From Amycolatopsis orientalis DSM 43388 (GTDB lineage Bacteria > Actinomycetota > Actinomycetes > Mycobacteriales > Pseudonocardiaceae): a DNA stretch of 64,000 nt. Made by a program: the position numbers and the translations under genes. Each line of letters begins with the position of its first letter. Position 1 is the stretch's first letter. The notes under the pieces are model-generated. The model ran no database searches and had not been told where the DNA came from. It worked only from the letters and a program-made list of their open reading frames with translations. Below, piece by piece: positions 1-8,349 of the stretch. Where the stretch lies: positions 62,001-126,000 of the forward strand of contig NZ_ASXG01000076.1 in the NCBI RefSeq assembly GCF_000411975.1, read 5' to 3'.

Positions 1-80
1 GCGCCGGCTGCGACGGTGGGCGACGAGACCACGAGGAACCTCCAAGACGAGCGGGCTGACTGGATCACGATAACAGAACA

Positions 81-98
81 CATGAAGATGTCTTCATG
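81..98. promoter_or_regulatory. NmtR-type operator
   Basis: An 8-2-8 inverted repeat (CATGAAGA-TG-TCTTCATG) lies 28 bp before the nmtR start. ATGAA/TTCAT half-sites fit operators of NmtR-like ArsR/SmtB repressors, so autoregulation is likely. Bases 1-80 hold no gene that can be identified; one short open frame ends in TAA at 72-74 and could be the tail of an upstream gene, but this is not supported further. Confidence 0.7.
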
Positions 99-126
99 CG
101 TTATGGGGTGAGTTATGCTGCACCGC

Positions 127-489
127 ATGGGACACGGGGTGCAGGGGCACGATCGCCCGGCAGCACGGCTCGACGCCGAGTCGGCCGCGCACGTCGCCAC
201 CACCCTGCAGGCGCTGGCCACCCCGAGCCGGTTGCTGATCCTGACCGAACTGCGGCACGAACCCCGGCCGGTCACCGCGCTCGCGGAGGCGATCGGCATG
301 GAACAGTCCGCGGTGTCGCATCAGCTGCGGCTGCTGCGCAATCTCGGCCTGGTCACCGGCACCCGGACCGGCCGCAGCATTGTCTACAGCCTCTACGACA
401 ACCACGTCGCCCAGCTGCTGGACGAAGCCGTCTACCACAGCGAGCACTTGCGTCTCGGGTTGAGCGACGCTCCCCGCACCGCGGGCTGA
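127..489 (+). CDS. nmtR: NmtR-like Ni/Co-sensing ArsR/SmtB repressor
   Basis: This is a 120-aa winged-helix metal sensor very similar over its whole length to mycobacterial NmtR, which releases DNA on binding Ni(II) or Co(II) and controls a metal-exporting P-type ATPase. The recognition helix region (EQSAVSHQLRLLRNLGLV) is intact. The C-terminal segment keeps the metal ligands known for NmtR: the Asp-x-His of YDNHVAQLL and the two His of YHSEHL. I chose the ATG at 127 rather than 115 because it gives the N-terminus Met-Gly-His, and Gly2/His3 are metal ligands in NmtR. No target ATPase lies inside the window on this side; it may be just upstream. The inverted repeat at 81-98 suggests autoregulation. 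Confidence 0.9.
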   Translation: MGHGVQGHDRPAARLDAESAAHVATTLQALATPSRLLILTELRHEPRPVTALAEAIGMEQSAVSHQLRLLRNLGLVTGTRTGRSIVYSLYDNHVAQLLDEAVYHSEHLRLGLSDAPRTAG

Positions 490-610
490 CCGTCCTCGGA
501 ACCCGGGGCGGTGCACCGAGTTCGCGGAAGCGCTCTGCCGGAACTCGACGCCGGTCCGCCGGGGCGGAGCCGCTGTGCCCCCGCTGATCGGTTCCGGCCG
601 GCCGCGCGGG

Positions 611-1024
611 GAGGGACTCTGATTCCCCATGCCAGGAACTTGAGGTGAAGCTGTGGGCGCGGTTGAGGCGTGTCTGTCCTAGGTCGCAGAGCTGGCTGGA
701 CTCGGTGGCTCGGCAGAGGGAGGGCCAGCGCCCCAATGTGGCATTGGGTGCATGCGACGCACCCAATGTGGCATTGGGTGCGCGGCGGGAACGGTCAGAG
801 GGGCATCAATCGGTCATTCCGGCGGCGTCGGCTTCTCTTGTGGACGGTCAGCAGGCCGTGTCGACGCGGCTTAAGTTCCTGGCATTGACTCTGAGTCCCT
901 CAGGGTTCCCCTCACGGACCTGCGAAGACAGTCATGCGGGAATCAATGGGGCATTTCAGCGATCCTGACGTCCTTTACGGACGGTCAGCGGGCCGAGGCC
1001 ACGAAGGTTAAGTCCCTGGCATTG
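611..1024. repeat. dispersed intergenic repeat family
   Basis: Three copies of a unit containing AAGTTCCTGGCATTG or a close variant occur here: inverted at 611-642, direct at 871-901 and direct at 1007-1024. The first two also share GAGTCCCTC. A second short unit, GGACGGTCAGC(A/G)GGCCG, occurs at 842-858 and 979-995. These lie in a stretch of about 1,050 bp (490-1537) where I see no convincing gene on either strand. Confidence 0.7.
732..781. repeat. tandem palindromic repeat
   Basis: CCCAATGTGGCATTGGGTG occurs twice, at 732-750 and 762-780, separated by 11 bp. Each copy is a perfect 7-3-7 inverted repeat, and the second extends to 10-3-10 at 759-781. It could form RNA hairpins or bind a dimeric protein. 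The rest of 490-1537 shows nothing else I can name. Confidence 0.8.
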
Positions 1025-1537
1025 CGTGCCGGCCTGCCGGGAGGCCGGCGAGGTCGGCGACGAGGCCGCTGAGCATGCCGCCGCACCCGCCTCGCGCCGG
1101 GTCACCGCCGCGCTCGCACAGGCGACCCTCGAAACGGCTGCTGCGGCGCCTTGGCCCCGCCGCACTGCCGTCCACATCTCAGGAAGATCGAAGGACCGGA
1201 TCCCGCCTCGGGCAAGTTCGTACATCGGCAACCTGCTGCGGCGCTTGCGTCGCCGCGAGCCGAGGCGAAAGGCCCATCGCGATGTTCGGTCGCTCGCCCG
1301 AGCTGCCGAAGAGTGCGGTCGGTCAGCGGGTACCTTGCCGCGGAAGAGTTTTGCCCCGTCCGGCGGGGCCGGCGATGGGCCGCACCTGATCCTCAGGCGT
1401 GCTTTCGGCCGAGATCATCCGGCAATGCGGAGCGCGGCAGAAGGCATCGATCTCGACCGGCGAGCCTGCCGGGCTGTCGACCCGGGATCAACCTTGGGGT
1501 GGAGGCGAGCGAGCGTGCTCGTTCGTACGGTTGCGCC

Positions 1538-2395
1538 ATGGCACCGACGCAAGACAGCTTCCCGGTACGAACCGTGGAGCTGGAAGACGGCAGGCGGCTC
1601 GCGTTCGAGGAGCGGGGCAACCACGACGGATTCCCGGTGTTCCGGTTCCACGGCACGCCCGGGTCGCGGCGGGAACAGTTTCCCGGCGAAGAGGCGACTG
1701 CCGGACTCGGCGTCCGGCTGATCACCTTCGACCGGCCTGGCTATGGCCGCTCCGACCCGCGCCCGGGCCGGACGCTGCTCGACGTCGCGTGCGATGCCGC
1801 GCGGCTGGCCGATGCTCTCGGCATAGACGCGTTCGCCGTGACCGGGATGTCCGGCGGTGCCCCCTTCGCACTCGCGACGGCATGGTCCTGTCCGGACCGA
1901 GTGACTGCGGTGGCGCTCACGTGCGGCATCGCACCGCTGGACCGGCCGGGCGCGTTGGAGGGGATGCACGCGCCGAACGCGCGCGAATTCTCGTGCGCGG
2001 CACAGGAACCGGAGCGATTGGAGAGCCTGCTTTCCGGCGGGAGCCTTGCGGCGGACTTGCCGGCGGACGAGGTGCGGGCATTCGGCGGGATCGACGGGCT
2101 CGGCGAAGCCCTGGCACCGGGCTTGGCCGAGGCTGCCCGGCAGGGCTGGGCCGGAGTGCTTGCGGACGACCTGGCATTCGTGCGGCCGTGGGGATTCGAC
2201 CTGGCCGCGATCGCCGTCCCGGTGTCGTTGTGGCACGGCGACCGCGATTCGCTGGTCCCGTTCCACCACGCCGAACATCTCGCGGCTCGGATCCCTGGCG
2301 CGGCGCTGCACCGCTGCCGCGGCGAAGGGCACCTCGCGATGTTCGGCCGCCAGGAGGAAGCACTGGCGAGCCTGCTCCCGCAGCGGATTCGGTGA
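1538..2395 (+). CDS. alpha/beta-hydrolase fold protein
   Basis: This is a 285-aa alpha/beta hydrolase of unknown substrate. Visible family features are the oxyanion-region HGTPGS near residue 37, the nucleophile elbow GMSGG near residue 104 (Ser between glycines), the acid region WHGDRDSLVP in the last third, and the catalytic His in GEGHLAMF near the C-terminus. No signal peptide is seen, so it should be cytosolic. The ATG at 1538 starts the conserved part; the frame is open further upstream, but that sequence looks non-coding. It is monocistronic, transcribed towards the PLP enzyme gene. Such proteins include epoxide hydrolases, haloalkane dehalogenases and esterases; the sequence does not decide between them. 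Confidence 0.8.
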   Translation: MAPTQDSFPVRTVELEDGRRLAFEERGNHDGFPVFRFHGTPGSRREQFPGEEATAGLGVRLITFDRPGYGRSDPRPGRTLLDVACDAARLADALGIDAFAVTGMSGGAPFALATAWSCPDRVTAVALTCGIAPLDRPGALEGMHAPNAREFSCAAQEPERLESLLSGGSLAADLPADEVRAFGGIDGLGEALAPGLAEAARQGWAGVLADDLAFVRPWGFDLAAIAVPVSLWHGDRDSLVPFHHAEHLAARIPGAALHRCRGEGHLAMFGRQEEALASLLPQRIR

Positions 2396-2445
2396 GGCGG
2401 AGGCGCTTCCGCCGCATCGGAGCGACTCCGCGAGGCCGGCCGAGT

Positions 2446-3624
2446 TCATCCGGCAGCGTGGAGCACGCGGCAGAAGGCGTCGATCTCCTCGACGGTGTTG
2501 TAGTAGTGCAGCGAGGCGCGCACGACCTCGGCCAGGCCGCGATGCTCCATGTCCCAGCGAGTCGACGGTGCGCGGGACACGCTCACGTTGATCGAGTGTT
2601 GTGCCAGCGTCGTTTTCACCGCGTCGCCGGTCATGGCGTCGACGGTGAAGGAGACGATTCCGCACTGCTCGGCGCCGACGTCGCGCACGCGGACACCCGG
2701 CAGTTCGTCCAGGCGGAGGCGAAGGTCGGCGGCAAGCCGGCTGACGCGCTCCCAGATGGCGTCGAGATCCCAGCCGAGCGCGTAGTCGACCGCTGCGCCG
2801 AAGCCGATTTTCGCCGCGACATTGAATTCCCAGGATTCGAACCGGCGTGCGTCCTCGCGCATCTCGTAGCGGTCGCGCGCTACCCACTTGGCGGCGTGCA
2901 GATCCAGCATGGGTGGTGCCAGCTCGGCCAGCCGTTCGCGGCGGACGTAGAGGATCCCGGTCCCGCGCGGCCCGCGCAGGTACTTGCGCCCGGTCAGCGA
3001 CAGCAGGTCGCAGCCGATCGCGTCGACGTCGAGCGGGATCTGGCCGGCCGACTGGCAGGCGTCGAGCAGGAACAGCACGCCGGCCTCGCGGGCCGCGCGG
3101 CCGACTTCCGCCGCCGGGTTGACCAGGCCGCCGTTGGTGGGCACGTGGGTCAGCGAGACCAGCCGGACCCGGTCGTCGAGCATCTCGCGCAGCCGCGGCA
3201 CCGAAATCTGGCCGGATTCGTCGTTGGGCACTACCGCCACCTCGATGCCGTGGCGTTCGGCGGCCTGCAGGTAGGCGATGAAGTTGCTCGCGTACTCGGC
3301 TTCGCTGGTGAGGACGCGGTCGCCGGGCCGGAACGGAATCGCGAAGAACGCCAAGTCCCAGGCCCGGGTGGCGCTGTCGAGGAACGCGATCTCGTCCGGT
3401 GCGCAGCCGAGCAGGCGCGCCGCCGACGGGTAGACGCCTTCCAGGGCGTCGTTCGCGGCGGCAGCGGCCTCGTATCCGCCGATGCTCGCTTCGAGATTGA
3501 GATGCCCGATGACGCCGTCCAGCACCGGACGCGGCATCAAGGCGGCTCCGGCGTTGTTGAAGTGCACGACCGTCTCGCAGCCGGGCGTTTCCTTGCGTGC
3601 GGTGTCGACGTCGAACGGGGTCAT
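2446..3624 (-). CDS. class-V aminotransferase-fold PLP enzyme
   Basis: This 392-aa protein belongs to the class V aminotransferase family (cysteine desulfurase, selenocysteine lyase and isopenicillin epimerase-like members). The PLP-binding lysine is in SLTGRKYLRG, preceded by the Asp/Gln pair of LLDACQSAGQ that contacts the cofactor. The N-terminal VHFNNAGAALMP is typical. It is the last gene of an operon with a polar amino acid ABC importer and overlaps the ATPase gene by 4 bp (ATGA). By analogy it could act on the imported amino acid, for example by C-S lyase or desulfurase chemistry on cystine-like compounds. That substrate is inference from the context, since no desulfurase catalytic cysteine loop is obvious. 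Confidence 0.8.
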   Translation of the reverse strand: MTPFDVDTARKETPGCETVVHFNNAGAALMPRPVLDGVIGHLNLEASIGGYEAAAAANDALEGVYPSAARLLGCAPDEIAFLDSATRAWDLAFFAIPFRPGDRVLTSEAEYASNFIAYLQAAERHGIEVAVVPNDESGQISVPRLREMLDDRVRLVSLTHVPTNGGLVNPAAEVGRAAREAGVLFLLDACQSAGQIPLDVDAIGCDLLSLTGRKYLRGPRGTGILYVRRERLAELAPPMLDLHAAKWVARDRYEMREDARRFESWEFNVAAKIGFGAAVDYALGWDLDAIWERVSRLAADLRLRLDELPGVRVRDVGAEQCGIVSFTVDAMTGDAVKTTLAQHSINVSVSRAPSTRWDMEHRGLAEVVRASLHYYNTVEEIDAFCRVLHAAG

Positions 3625-4430
3625 ACCGCCTCCTCGCCGCGTCGGGGGAGGGGCGCGGCTGCCGTCGCGCCCGTGTGATCCACCAGTCGCAGGAACGAGC
3701 GTGCCCGTTCCTGGGTCGGCCGGGTGAAGAAGGCTTCCGGCGCCGCTTCTTCGACGATGACGCCGCCGTCCATGAACACGATGCGGTCGGCGATTTCGCG
3801 GGCGAAGTGGGTCTCGTGCGTGACGATCACCATGGTCATGCCTTCTCCGGCCAGCTCCCTGATGACTTCCAGCACCTCGGCGTGCAGTTCGGGGTCCAGT
3901 GCCGAGGTGGGTTCGTCGAAGAGCACTGCCCGCGGTTCCATCGCCAGCGCCCGGGCGATGGCGACTCGCTGCTTCTGACCGCCCGAGAGGCGGGATGGGT
4001 ATTCGTCGCGTTTTCCGGACAGCCCGACCCTGTCCAGCAGCCGCTCGCCGAGGGCGATCGCCTCGGACATCGGCAGCTGACGGACCTGGCGCGGCCCCTC
4101 GATGACGTTGCCCAGGGCGGTCATGTGCGGGAACAGGTTGAACTGCTGGAAGACCATGCCGGTTCGCCGGCGGGCTTGCCGCGCCAGCCGCCGTCCGGCG
4201 CGGTCGCGCGGCGAACCGCAGTCGAAAGCGCAGTCGCAGACGCGCAGATGCCCGGAATCGGGCTCCTCCAACAGGTTCATGCACCGCACCAGGGTCGTCT
4301 TGCCCGATCCGGACGGTCCCATGAGGACCACGACCTCGCCGGCCCGGACGGTCAGGTCCACGCCGCGGAGCACCTCGAGGTCGGCGAAGCGCTTGTGGAT
4401 GCCGCGAAGTTCGATCATCGGCTGGGTCAT
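3621..4430 (-). CDS. polar amino acid ABC transporter ATPase
   Basis: This is a 269-aa ATP-binding subunit of the GlnQ/HisP type. Walker A is GPSGSGKTT near residue 38, the Q-loop is FQQFNLFPHMT, the signature is LSGGQKQRVAIARAL, Walker B is AVLFDEPTSALD and the H-loop is VTHE. The C-terminal tail of about 20 residues is Ala/Arg-rich. It lies between the permease gene (2-bp gap) and the PLP enzyme gene (4-bp overlap). It powers import of an amino acid delivered by the lipoprotein encoded two genes upstream. The start ATG at 4430 gives MTQPMIELRGIHK, the usual start of this family. Confidence 0.93.
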   Translation of the reverse strand: MTQPMIELRGIHKRFADLEVLRGVDLTVRAGEVVVLMGPSGSGKTTLVRCMNLLEEPDSGHLRVCDCAFDCGSPRDRAGRRLARQARRRTGMVFQQFNLFPHMTALGNVIEGPRQVRQLPMSEAIALGERLLDRVGLSGKRDEYPSRLSGGQKQRVAIARALAMEPRAVLFDEPTSALDPELHAEVLEVIRELAGEGMTMVIVTHETHFAREIADRIVFMDGGVIVEEAAPEAFFTRPTQERARSFLRLVDHTGATAAAPLPRRGEEAV

Positions 4431-4432
4431 CT

Positions 4433-5077
4433 TCAGTACGCCCTTCCCATCCGCTTTTCGAGCACGCTCTGCCCGAGCGACAGCAACGTGTTGATCAGCC
4501 AGTACATCAGCCCGGCGAGCAGGAATGCCTCCATGTAACGGAAACTGGCGTTTCCCACGCTTTCCGCGACCCGGGTCAGCTCGACCACGGTCACCACCGA
4601 CGCCAGCGAGGTGTCCTTCATGAGTGCGATGAAGCGGCTGCCGACCGCCGGCGTCGCGATCCGGATCGCCTGCGGGAACACGATCCTGCGGAAAGTGCGC
4701 CAGTACGGCATGCCGATCGAGGAGGCGGCTTCCCACTGTCCTTTGTCGACACCGAGGATTCCGCCGCGGAAGTTCTCGCTGAGGTAGGCGGCGGAGAACA
4801 GCGTCAGAGCCAGGATCGCTGACGGGATCGGCTCCAGCTGGACGCCCAGCTGCGGCAGTCCGAAGTAGAGCACCATGATCTGGATCAGCAGCGGGGTGCC
4901 GCGGAACACCGAGACGTAGCCGATCGCGACGGCCCGCAGCACCCGGATCGACGAGATCCGCGCCAGTGCGATCAGCGCACCGAGCGCCGAGCCGAGGGCG
5001 AACGACACCACGCCGAGCAGCACGGTGACGCCGAGTCCTTTGGCCAGCATGGGAAACGCGTTGGCGAGCAGGTCCAT
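4433..5077 (-). CDS. polar amino acid ABC transporter permease
   Basis: This is a 214-aa integral membrane subunit of the His/Glu/Gln/Arg/opine family (HisM/GlnP type) with about five membrane helices. The EAA loop contacting the ATPase is seen as EAASSIGMPYWRTFRRIVFPQA. FRGTPLLIQI in the N-terminal half is a typical family motif. Only one permease is present, so the membrane unit is probably a homodimer. It sits 10 bp after the binding-protein gene and 2 bp before the ATPase gene in one operon. Confidence 0.93.
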   Translation of the reverse strand: MDLLANAFPMLAKGLGVTVLLGVVSFALGSALGALIALARISSIRVLRAVAIGYVSVFRGTPLLIQIMVLYFGLPQLGVQLEPIPSAILALTLFSAAYLSENFRGGILGVDKGQWEAASSIGMPYWRTFRRIVFPQAIRIATPAVGSRFIALMKDTSLASVVTVVELTRVAESVGNASFRYMEAFLLAGLMYWLINTLLSLGQSVLEKRMGRAY

Positions 5078-5087
5078 GACGTCCTCC

Positions 5088-5924
5088 CTAGTTCGCCGGC
5101 GCGGTCTTGAGTTCGGCCGCCATGTCCAGGCCGCCGAGCCACTGCTTCGAGATGCGGGTCAGGGTGCCGTCGGCGATCATCGCGGCGATCGCCTTGTCGG
5201 CTTCCTGTTTGAGCGCGGGCGAATCCTTGCGGAAGGACATGCCGTTGACCTCGCTCTCCAGCAGCGGTCCCACCGGCTTCACGGCGAGGCCGTTCTTGCT
5301 GGCCAGGTAACTGCCCTGGAAGCGTGAAACCAGCATCGCGTCGGCGTTCCCGCGGGAAAGATCGGTCAGGCCGAGTGTCGCGTTCTCGTACGTTTTCACC
5401 TGCACGTCCGGGATCTTGTCCTGTGCGAAGCTTTGCTGCGTCGTGCCTGCCGACACCGCGACCGTCTTGCCCTTGAGGTCGGTCAGCGAGGCGATCTTCG
5501 GATTCGACGCCTGAACGAAGACCGAGATTCCGTTCACCTCGTAGGGCCGGGAGAAGTCGACCTGTTGCTTGCGGGCCGCGGTGATGGTCTGGCCGGAGAT
5601 CACCATGTCGTACCGGCCCGCCTTGATGCCTTCGATGAACGTCTGGAAACTCGCCTGGACGAATTCGACCTTCCCGACGCCCATCCGGCGCGCCAGTTCG
5701 TTGGCGACATCCACGTCGTAGCCGATCGGAGTGCCCGACGGGCCAACGAAATTCCACGGTGGATTCGCTTGTGTCAGCGCGACGCGCAAGGTGCCGCTGT
5801 CGCGCACCTTCTGCAGCACGTCTCCGGAGGCTGCGCTCGAACAACCGAGCACCGTCCCGGCCGAGACGATCAGAACCGAGGACAGGACGACCCTTCGCGA
5901 CAGCTGCATCCGTACCTTGCGCAT
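5088..5924 (-). CDS. amino acid ABC transporter substrate-binding lipoprotein
   Basis: This 278-aa protein has an N-terminal signal with a lipobox (VSAGTVLGC, Cys near residue 26), so it should be a membrane-anchored lipoprotein. The mature part is a family 3 solute-binding protein: GTLRVALTQANPPWNF at its start, GYDVDVANELARRMG, and KGKTVAVSAGTTQQ in the hinge region. The start at 5924 was chosen because it gives a normal signal peptide; a longer reading to 6005 adds 27 residues unlike a signal. It is the first gene of the importer operon. Family membership suggests a polar amino acid ligand (cystine, Glu, Gln or similar). Confidence 0.9.
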   Translation of the reverse strand: MRKVRMQLSRRVVLSSVLIVSAGTVLGCSSAASGDVLQKVRDSGTLRVALTQANPPWNFVGPSGTPIGYDVDVANELARRMGVGKVEFVQASFQTFIEGIKAGRYDMVISGQTITAARKQQVDFSRPYEVNGISVFVQASNPKIASLTDLKGKTVAVSAGTTQQSFAQDKIPDVQVKTYENATLGLTDLSRGNADAMLVSRFQGSYLASKNGLAVKPVGPLLESEVNGMSFRKDSPALKQEADKAIAAMIADGTLTRISKQWLGGLDMAAELKTAPAN

Positions 5925-5991
5925 GGCGGCTCCCTTGGGGACAGAGGAATCTGGCGGCCATCGGACACCCGTCGCGGCAGCCGCTTCGGTC

Positions 5992-6040
5992 GTGATGCGC
6001 ATCACTCGAACGAGTGGACTGTATGCCCCCCTAGGGTATG
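5992..6040. promoter_or_regulatory. operator cluster in divergent promoter region
   Basis: The 316-bp gap 5925-6240 between the divergent importer operon and the gene at 6241 contains a perfect 14-bp palindrome GTGATGCGCATCAC (5992-6005), overlapped by CACTCG-AA-CGAGTG (6003-6016). Next to it is ATGCCCCCCTAGGGTAT (6023-6039), which resembles CsoR/RcnR/CstR-family operators of the type ATACCC-N-GGGTAT with one mismatch. Regulation by a CsoR-family repressor is inference; no such regulator gene is in the window. Confidence 0.45.
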
Positions 6041-6240
6041 GGTCAACGGGGGTTCACCCGGCTGTCGGACTGGAAACCGAACCGTAACGACCTGAGCGTA
6101 AGGTCGCGGCGGGCGAGCCGAGGGCCGTCAACCTACTGCCGGCTGCCTGCGCGAACAAGGCGACGACGCGTGCGCGCGCTTCCTCGCTCCTAACTCAAGT
6201 AGTAGATTGACGGTCTGTCCGGAGTGGAAGGTGGACGCTC

Positions 6241-7470
6241 ATGCCGGAGCAGCAAGCGGTGCGGCCGACGCTGATGACCCGGCTCGCGGCTGTGCTGCGG
6301 GGAGAGGTCTCGGCCGAGACGGTGGAGGCGTACCGGCGAGCCGGTGCGGGCGCGTACGAGGACTTGCTGACGGCGGAGAAACTCCGGGACCGCCTTGCCG
6401 GCCGCGGGGCCACGCTGTGGCAAGCGCGCCCAGGCGAGCTGAGCCAGCTGCTGTGCACCTGGAACGCATTCGCCTTGCAGACCCTCGGCGACCAGTTCGT
6501 CGAGGCGGACTACACGGCGGTTCCCCGGACCGTCGGATACCTTCCGCCGGTGACGGCGGAGCAGGCGGCCGCGTTCCTCGGCGAGGTCGAGCAGTGGTCG
6601 TCGCGCGCACGACGGGCCGCGCGCGACCCCGGTTTCGACGTCGCCGCCGAGGTGAGCCTGCCCGCCTCGCTTCCCGCCTGGGTCGAGGCCGAACCGTGTC
6701 CGCGTGCGCATCTGGCCGCCATGCTCGCCGCGGTGCGGACGATGCGCGACCATGTTCAGGCAGCGCAGGCCGACTTCGCCCGCACCGGAATCCCCGCGGG
6801 CAAGAACGCCCTCGCGGCCACCGTCGACGGGATGGTGGCGGAAGCCGAGGGCACTGCGTCCTACGCGGAGTCGCTGTGGTCCCCGAACGCTGACGCGGCC
6901 GTTCATCAGCGGGTCGAGAACTCGGTCAAGTGCGCGATCGAGCGCTACTACCTCATCGGGCAGCTGCTCGCGATGCCGGCTCTGCTGGATCGCCCCGACG
7001 TCCAGGTCGCGATGGTGTCGGGACCGGCCTTGCCGGTTCCCGGACAGGCGGGCTTCGACCCGTGGTGCCTCACCGACCCGGCAAGCCGGGCGAGCTGGAA
7101 GCGCGACCCGGCCGCGCGCCGGGCAATCGATCACCTGTGGCGCTGCGACCCGGACCCCGCGGCGACGCTGACGATCCAGGCGCAGATCGATGCGGCGCTG
7201 CGGGCGGAGGCGATCGCGGCCGGGACCACGGCCAGCGGCGCGGCGATCGGCAACTACTACTGCTGCCCCTGGTCGGCGATCTACCTCGTGCGCGCCCCGG
7301 TCGTGATCGCCGGCCGCCGGCTGCGTCCGGGGGACCAGTTCACGCTGGACGTTTCGGCGGAGGAGATCGCCGAGGGCGGCCCGTTCAAGCGGGCGCTGCT
7401 CGTGGGGCCGTTCCATCCCACGAACGACATCGACTACTGCGATCCGGCGTCGGGCGGCCGCCATGGCTAG
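6241..7470 (+). CDS. conserved hypothetical protein
   Basis: I do not recognise this 409-aa protein. It is soluble, Ala-rich and mostly helical in its first 250 residues. The C-terminal third has a different character, with IGNYYCCPWSAIYLVRAPVVIAGRRLRPGDQFTLDV, i.e. a paired Cys and a beta-rich segment. Codon use and reading frame look fully coding. The stop overlaps the start of the cupredoxin gene by 8 bp, so the two are probably co-transcribed. A start at 6241 fits: a GGAAGG-like ribosome site lies just upstream. The motif CTCAAGTAGTAGATTGA about 40 bp upstream resembles a sequence in front of the M50 protease gene. Confidence 0.75.
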   Translation: MPEQQAVRPTLMTRLAAVLRGEVSAETVEAYRRAGAGAYEDLLTAEKLRDRLAGRGATLWQARPGELSQLLCTWNAFALQTLGDQFVEADYTAVPRTVGYLPPVTAEQAAAFLGEVEQWSSRARRAARDPGFDVAAEVSLPASLPAWVEAEPCPRAHLAAMLAAVRTMRDHVQAAQADFARTGIPAGKNALAATVDGMVAEAEGTASYAESLWSPNADAAVHQRVENSVKCAIERYYLIGQLLAMPALLDRPDVQVAMVSGPALPVPGQAGFDPWCLTDPASRASWKRDPAARRAIDHLWRCDPDPAATLTIQAQIDAALRAEAIAAGTTASGAAIGNYYCCPWSAIYLVRAPVVIAGRRLRPGDQFTLDVSAEEIAEGGPFKRALLVGPFHPTNDIDYCDPASGGRHG

Positions 7471-7945
7471 GCGCGGCGCGACGTGTCGGCGGGGCGGTCT
7501 CCGGGCAGCCGCGGCTGGCGGAATCCTGGCGCTCGGCGCGGCCGGATGCGGCGGGAGCGGTGCCGGATCGCCCGGCAGCCCAGCTTCGCCGGCTCGGTCG
7601 TCGAGCGCTGCGCCGCCGGGGACGCGGGTCGCGGTGGAGCTGACCGAGTTCGCGATCCGGCTGCCGCAGCGAACGTGGGCACCCGGCACCTACACCTTCG
7701 TCGCGAGCAACAGCGGAACGACAGTCCACGCGCTGGAACTCGCCGGACCCGGCGGTGCCGATCAGAAGACCGGCACCTTGCGCGGCGGCGAGTCGGGGAG
7801 CTTCACCGTCACGCTCCAGCCAGGGCGCTATGAGCTTTCCTGCCCGGTCGGCAACCACAAGGAACTCGGCATGGACACGACGATCGAGGTGGGCTCCGCC
7901 GCACCCGGTACGTCGCCCGCTCAGCCCAGCGGCGGCGGCGACTGA
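7463..7945 (+). CDS. cupredoxin-like copper-binding lipoprotein
   Basis: This 160-aa protein begins with an Arg-rich signal sequence and a lipobox-like LGAAGC, so it is probably exported and lipid-anchored, followed by a Ser/Pro/Ala linker. The remaining 105 residues are a small beta domain with the type I copper ligand pattern: His in TTVHALEL, then Cys, His and Met in YELSCPVGNHKELGM. This is the plastocyanin/azurin-like arrangement. It could shuttle electrons or buffer copper at the cell surface. It overlaps the preceding unknown gene, implying shared expression. A GTG or ATG start within a few codons of 7463 cannot be excluded. Confidence 0.8.
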   Translation: MARRGATCRRGGLRAAAAGGILALGAAGCGGSGAGSPGSPASPARSSSAAPPGTRVAVELTEFAIRLPQRTWAPGTYTFVASNSGTTVHALELAGPGGADQKTGTLRGGESGSFTVTLQPGRYELSCPVGNHKELGMDTTIEVGSAAPGTSPAQPSGGGD

Positions 7946-8091
7946 ACAGCGGGGGCAGGCCTGCCCGCAGGACTGTGGTGGGAGAATGATCCCCAGCTGG
8001 CCGAACGGTTCAGGCGGCAGTGATTTTCGGCAGCGCTGCTCTCCTTCGCGCGCCGGACAGCCGATCACAGCAGGAGATCGCGTTCGTGTTT

Positions 8092-8289
8092 TCAGTCCGC
8101 CGGTCTGTGCTCCGGACGGTCCGGGCGCAAGCCCCGGAGGAGGTCGACGACGGGCCCCAGCTCGTCGGTCTCGCGGCGGCACGCGATGCAGACTCGCAAG
8201 TGCCGCCGGAATCGCTCGTGCTCCGCGGGTCTCAGATTCTTCAGGAGATATGCGGCTGCTTCGTCGGTCATCGGGCAGGAGAGCGGCAT
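8092..8289 (-). CDS. small zinc-finger anti-sigma-like protein
   Basis: This 65-aa protein matches the zf-HC2/ZAS anti-sigma type: HxxxCxxC is visible in ERFRRHLRVCIACRRE, preceded by a further His in PAEHE. ZAS proteins bind zinc and hold sigma factors. There is no membrane segment and no sigma factor gene next to it; the neighbour is a divergent M50 protease, and such proteases often cut anti-sigma factors. That functional link is inference. Confidence 0.6.
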   Translation of the reverse strand: MPLSCPMTDEAAAYLLKNLRPAEHERFRRHLRVCIACRRETDELGPVVDLLRGLRPDRPEHRPAD

Positions 8290-8318
8290 CGCGCCTCCTC
8301 TCCGGCTCGGGAACTCAA

Positions 8319-8328
8319 TTAGTACTAA
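8319..8328. promoter_or_regulatory. palindrome in divergent promoter
   Basis: TTAGTACTAA is a perfect palindrome between the divergent zinc-finger and M50 genes. The surrounding CTCAATTAGTACTAACC resembles CTCAAGTAGTAGATTGA at about 6194-6210 in front of the unknown gene. Both are AT-rich against the local background, as expected for promoter or operator DNA. Confidence 0.4.
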
Positions 8329-8349
8329 CCTATATAGTAATATGACTCC

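Noticed and set aside
1399..3678. Very long plus-strand open frame (759 codons)
   Set aside because: It lies antisense to the PLP enzyme gene and out of frame with the hydrolase; no family sequence, a GC-rich shadow frame.
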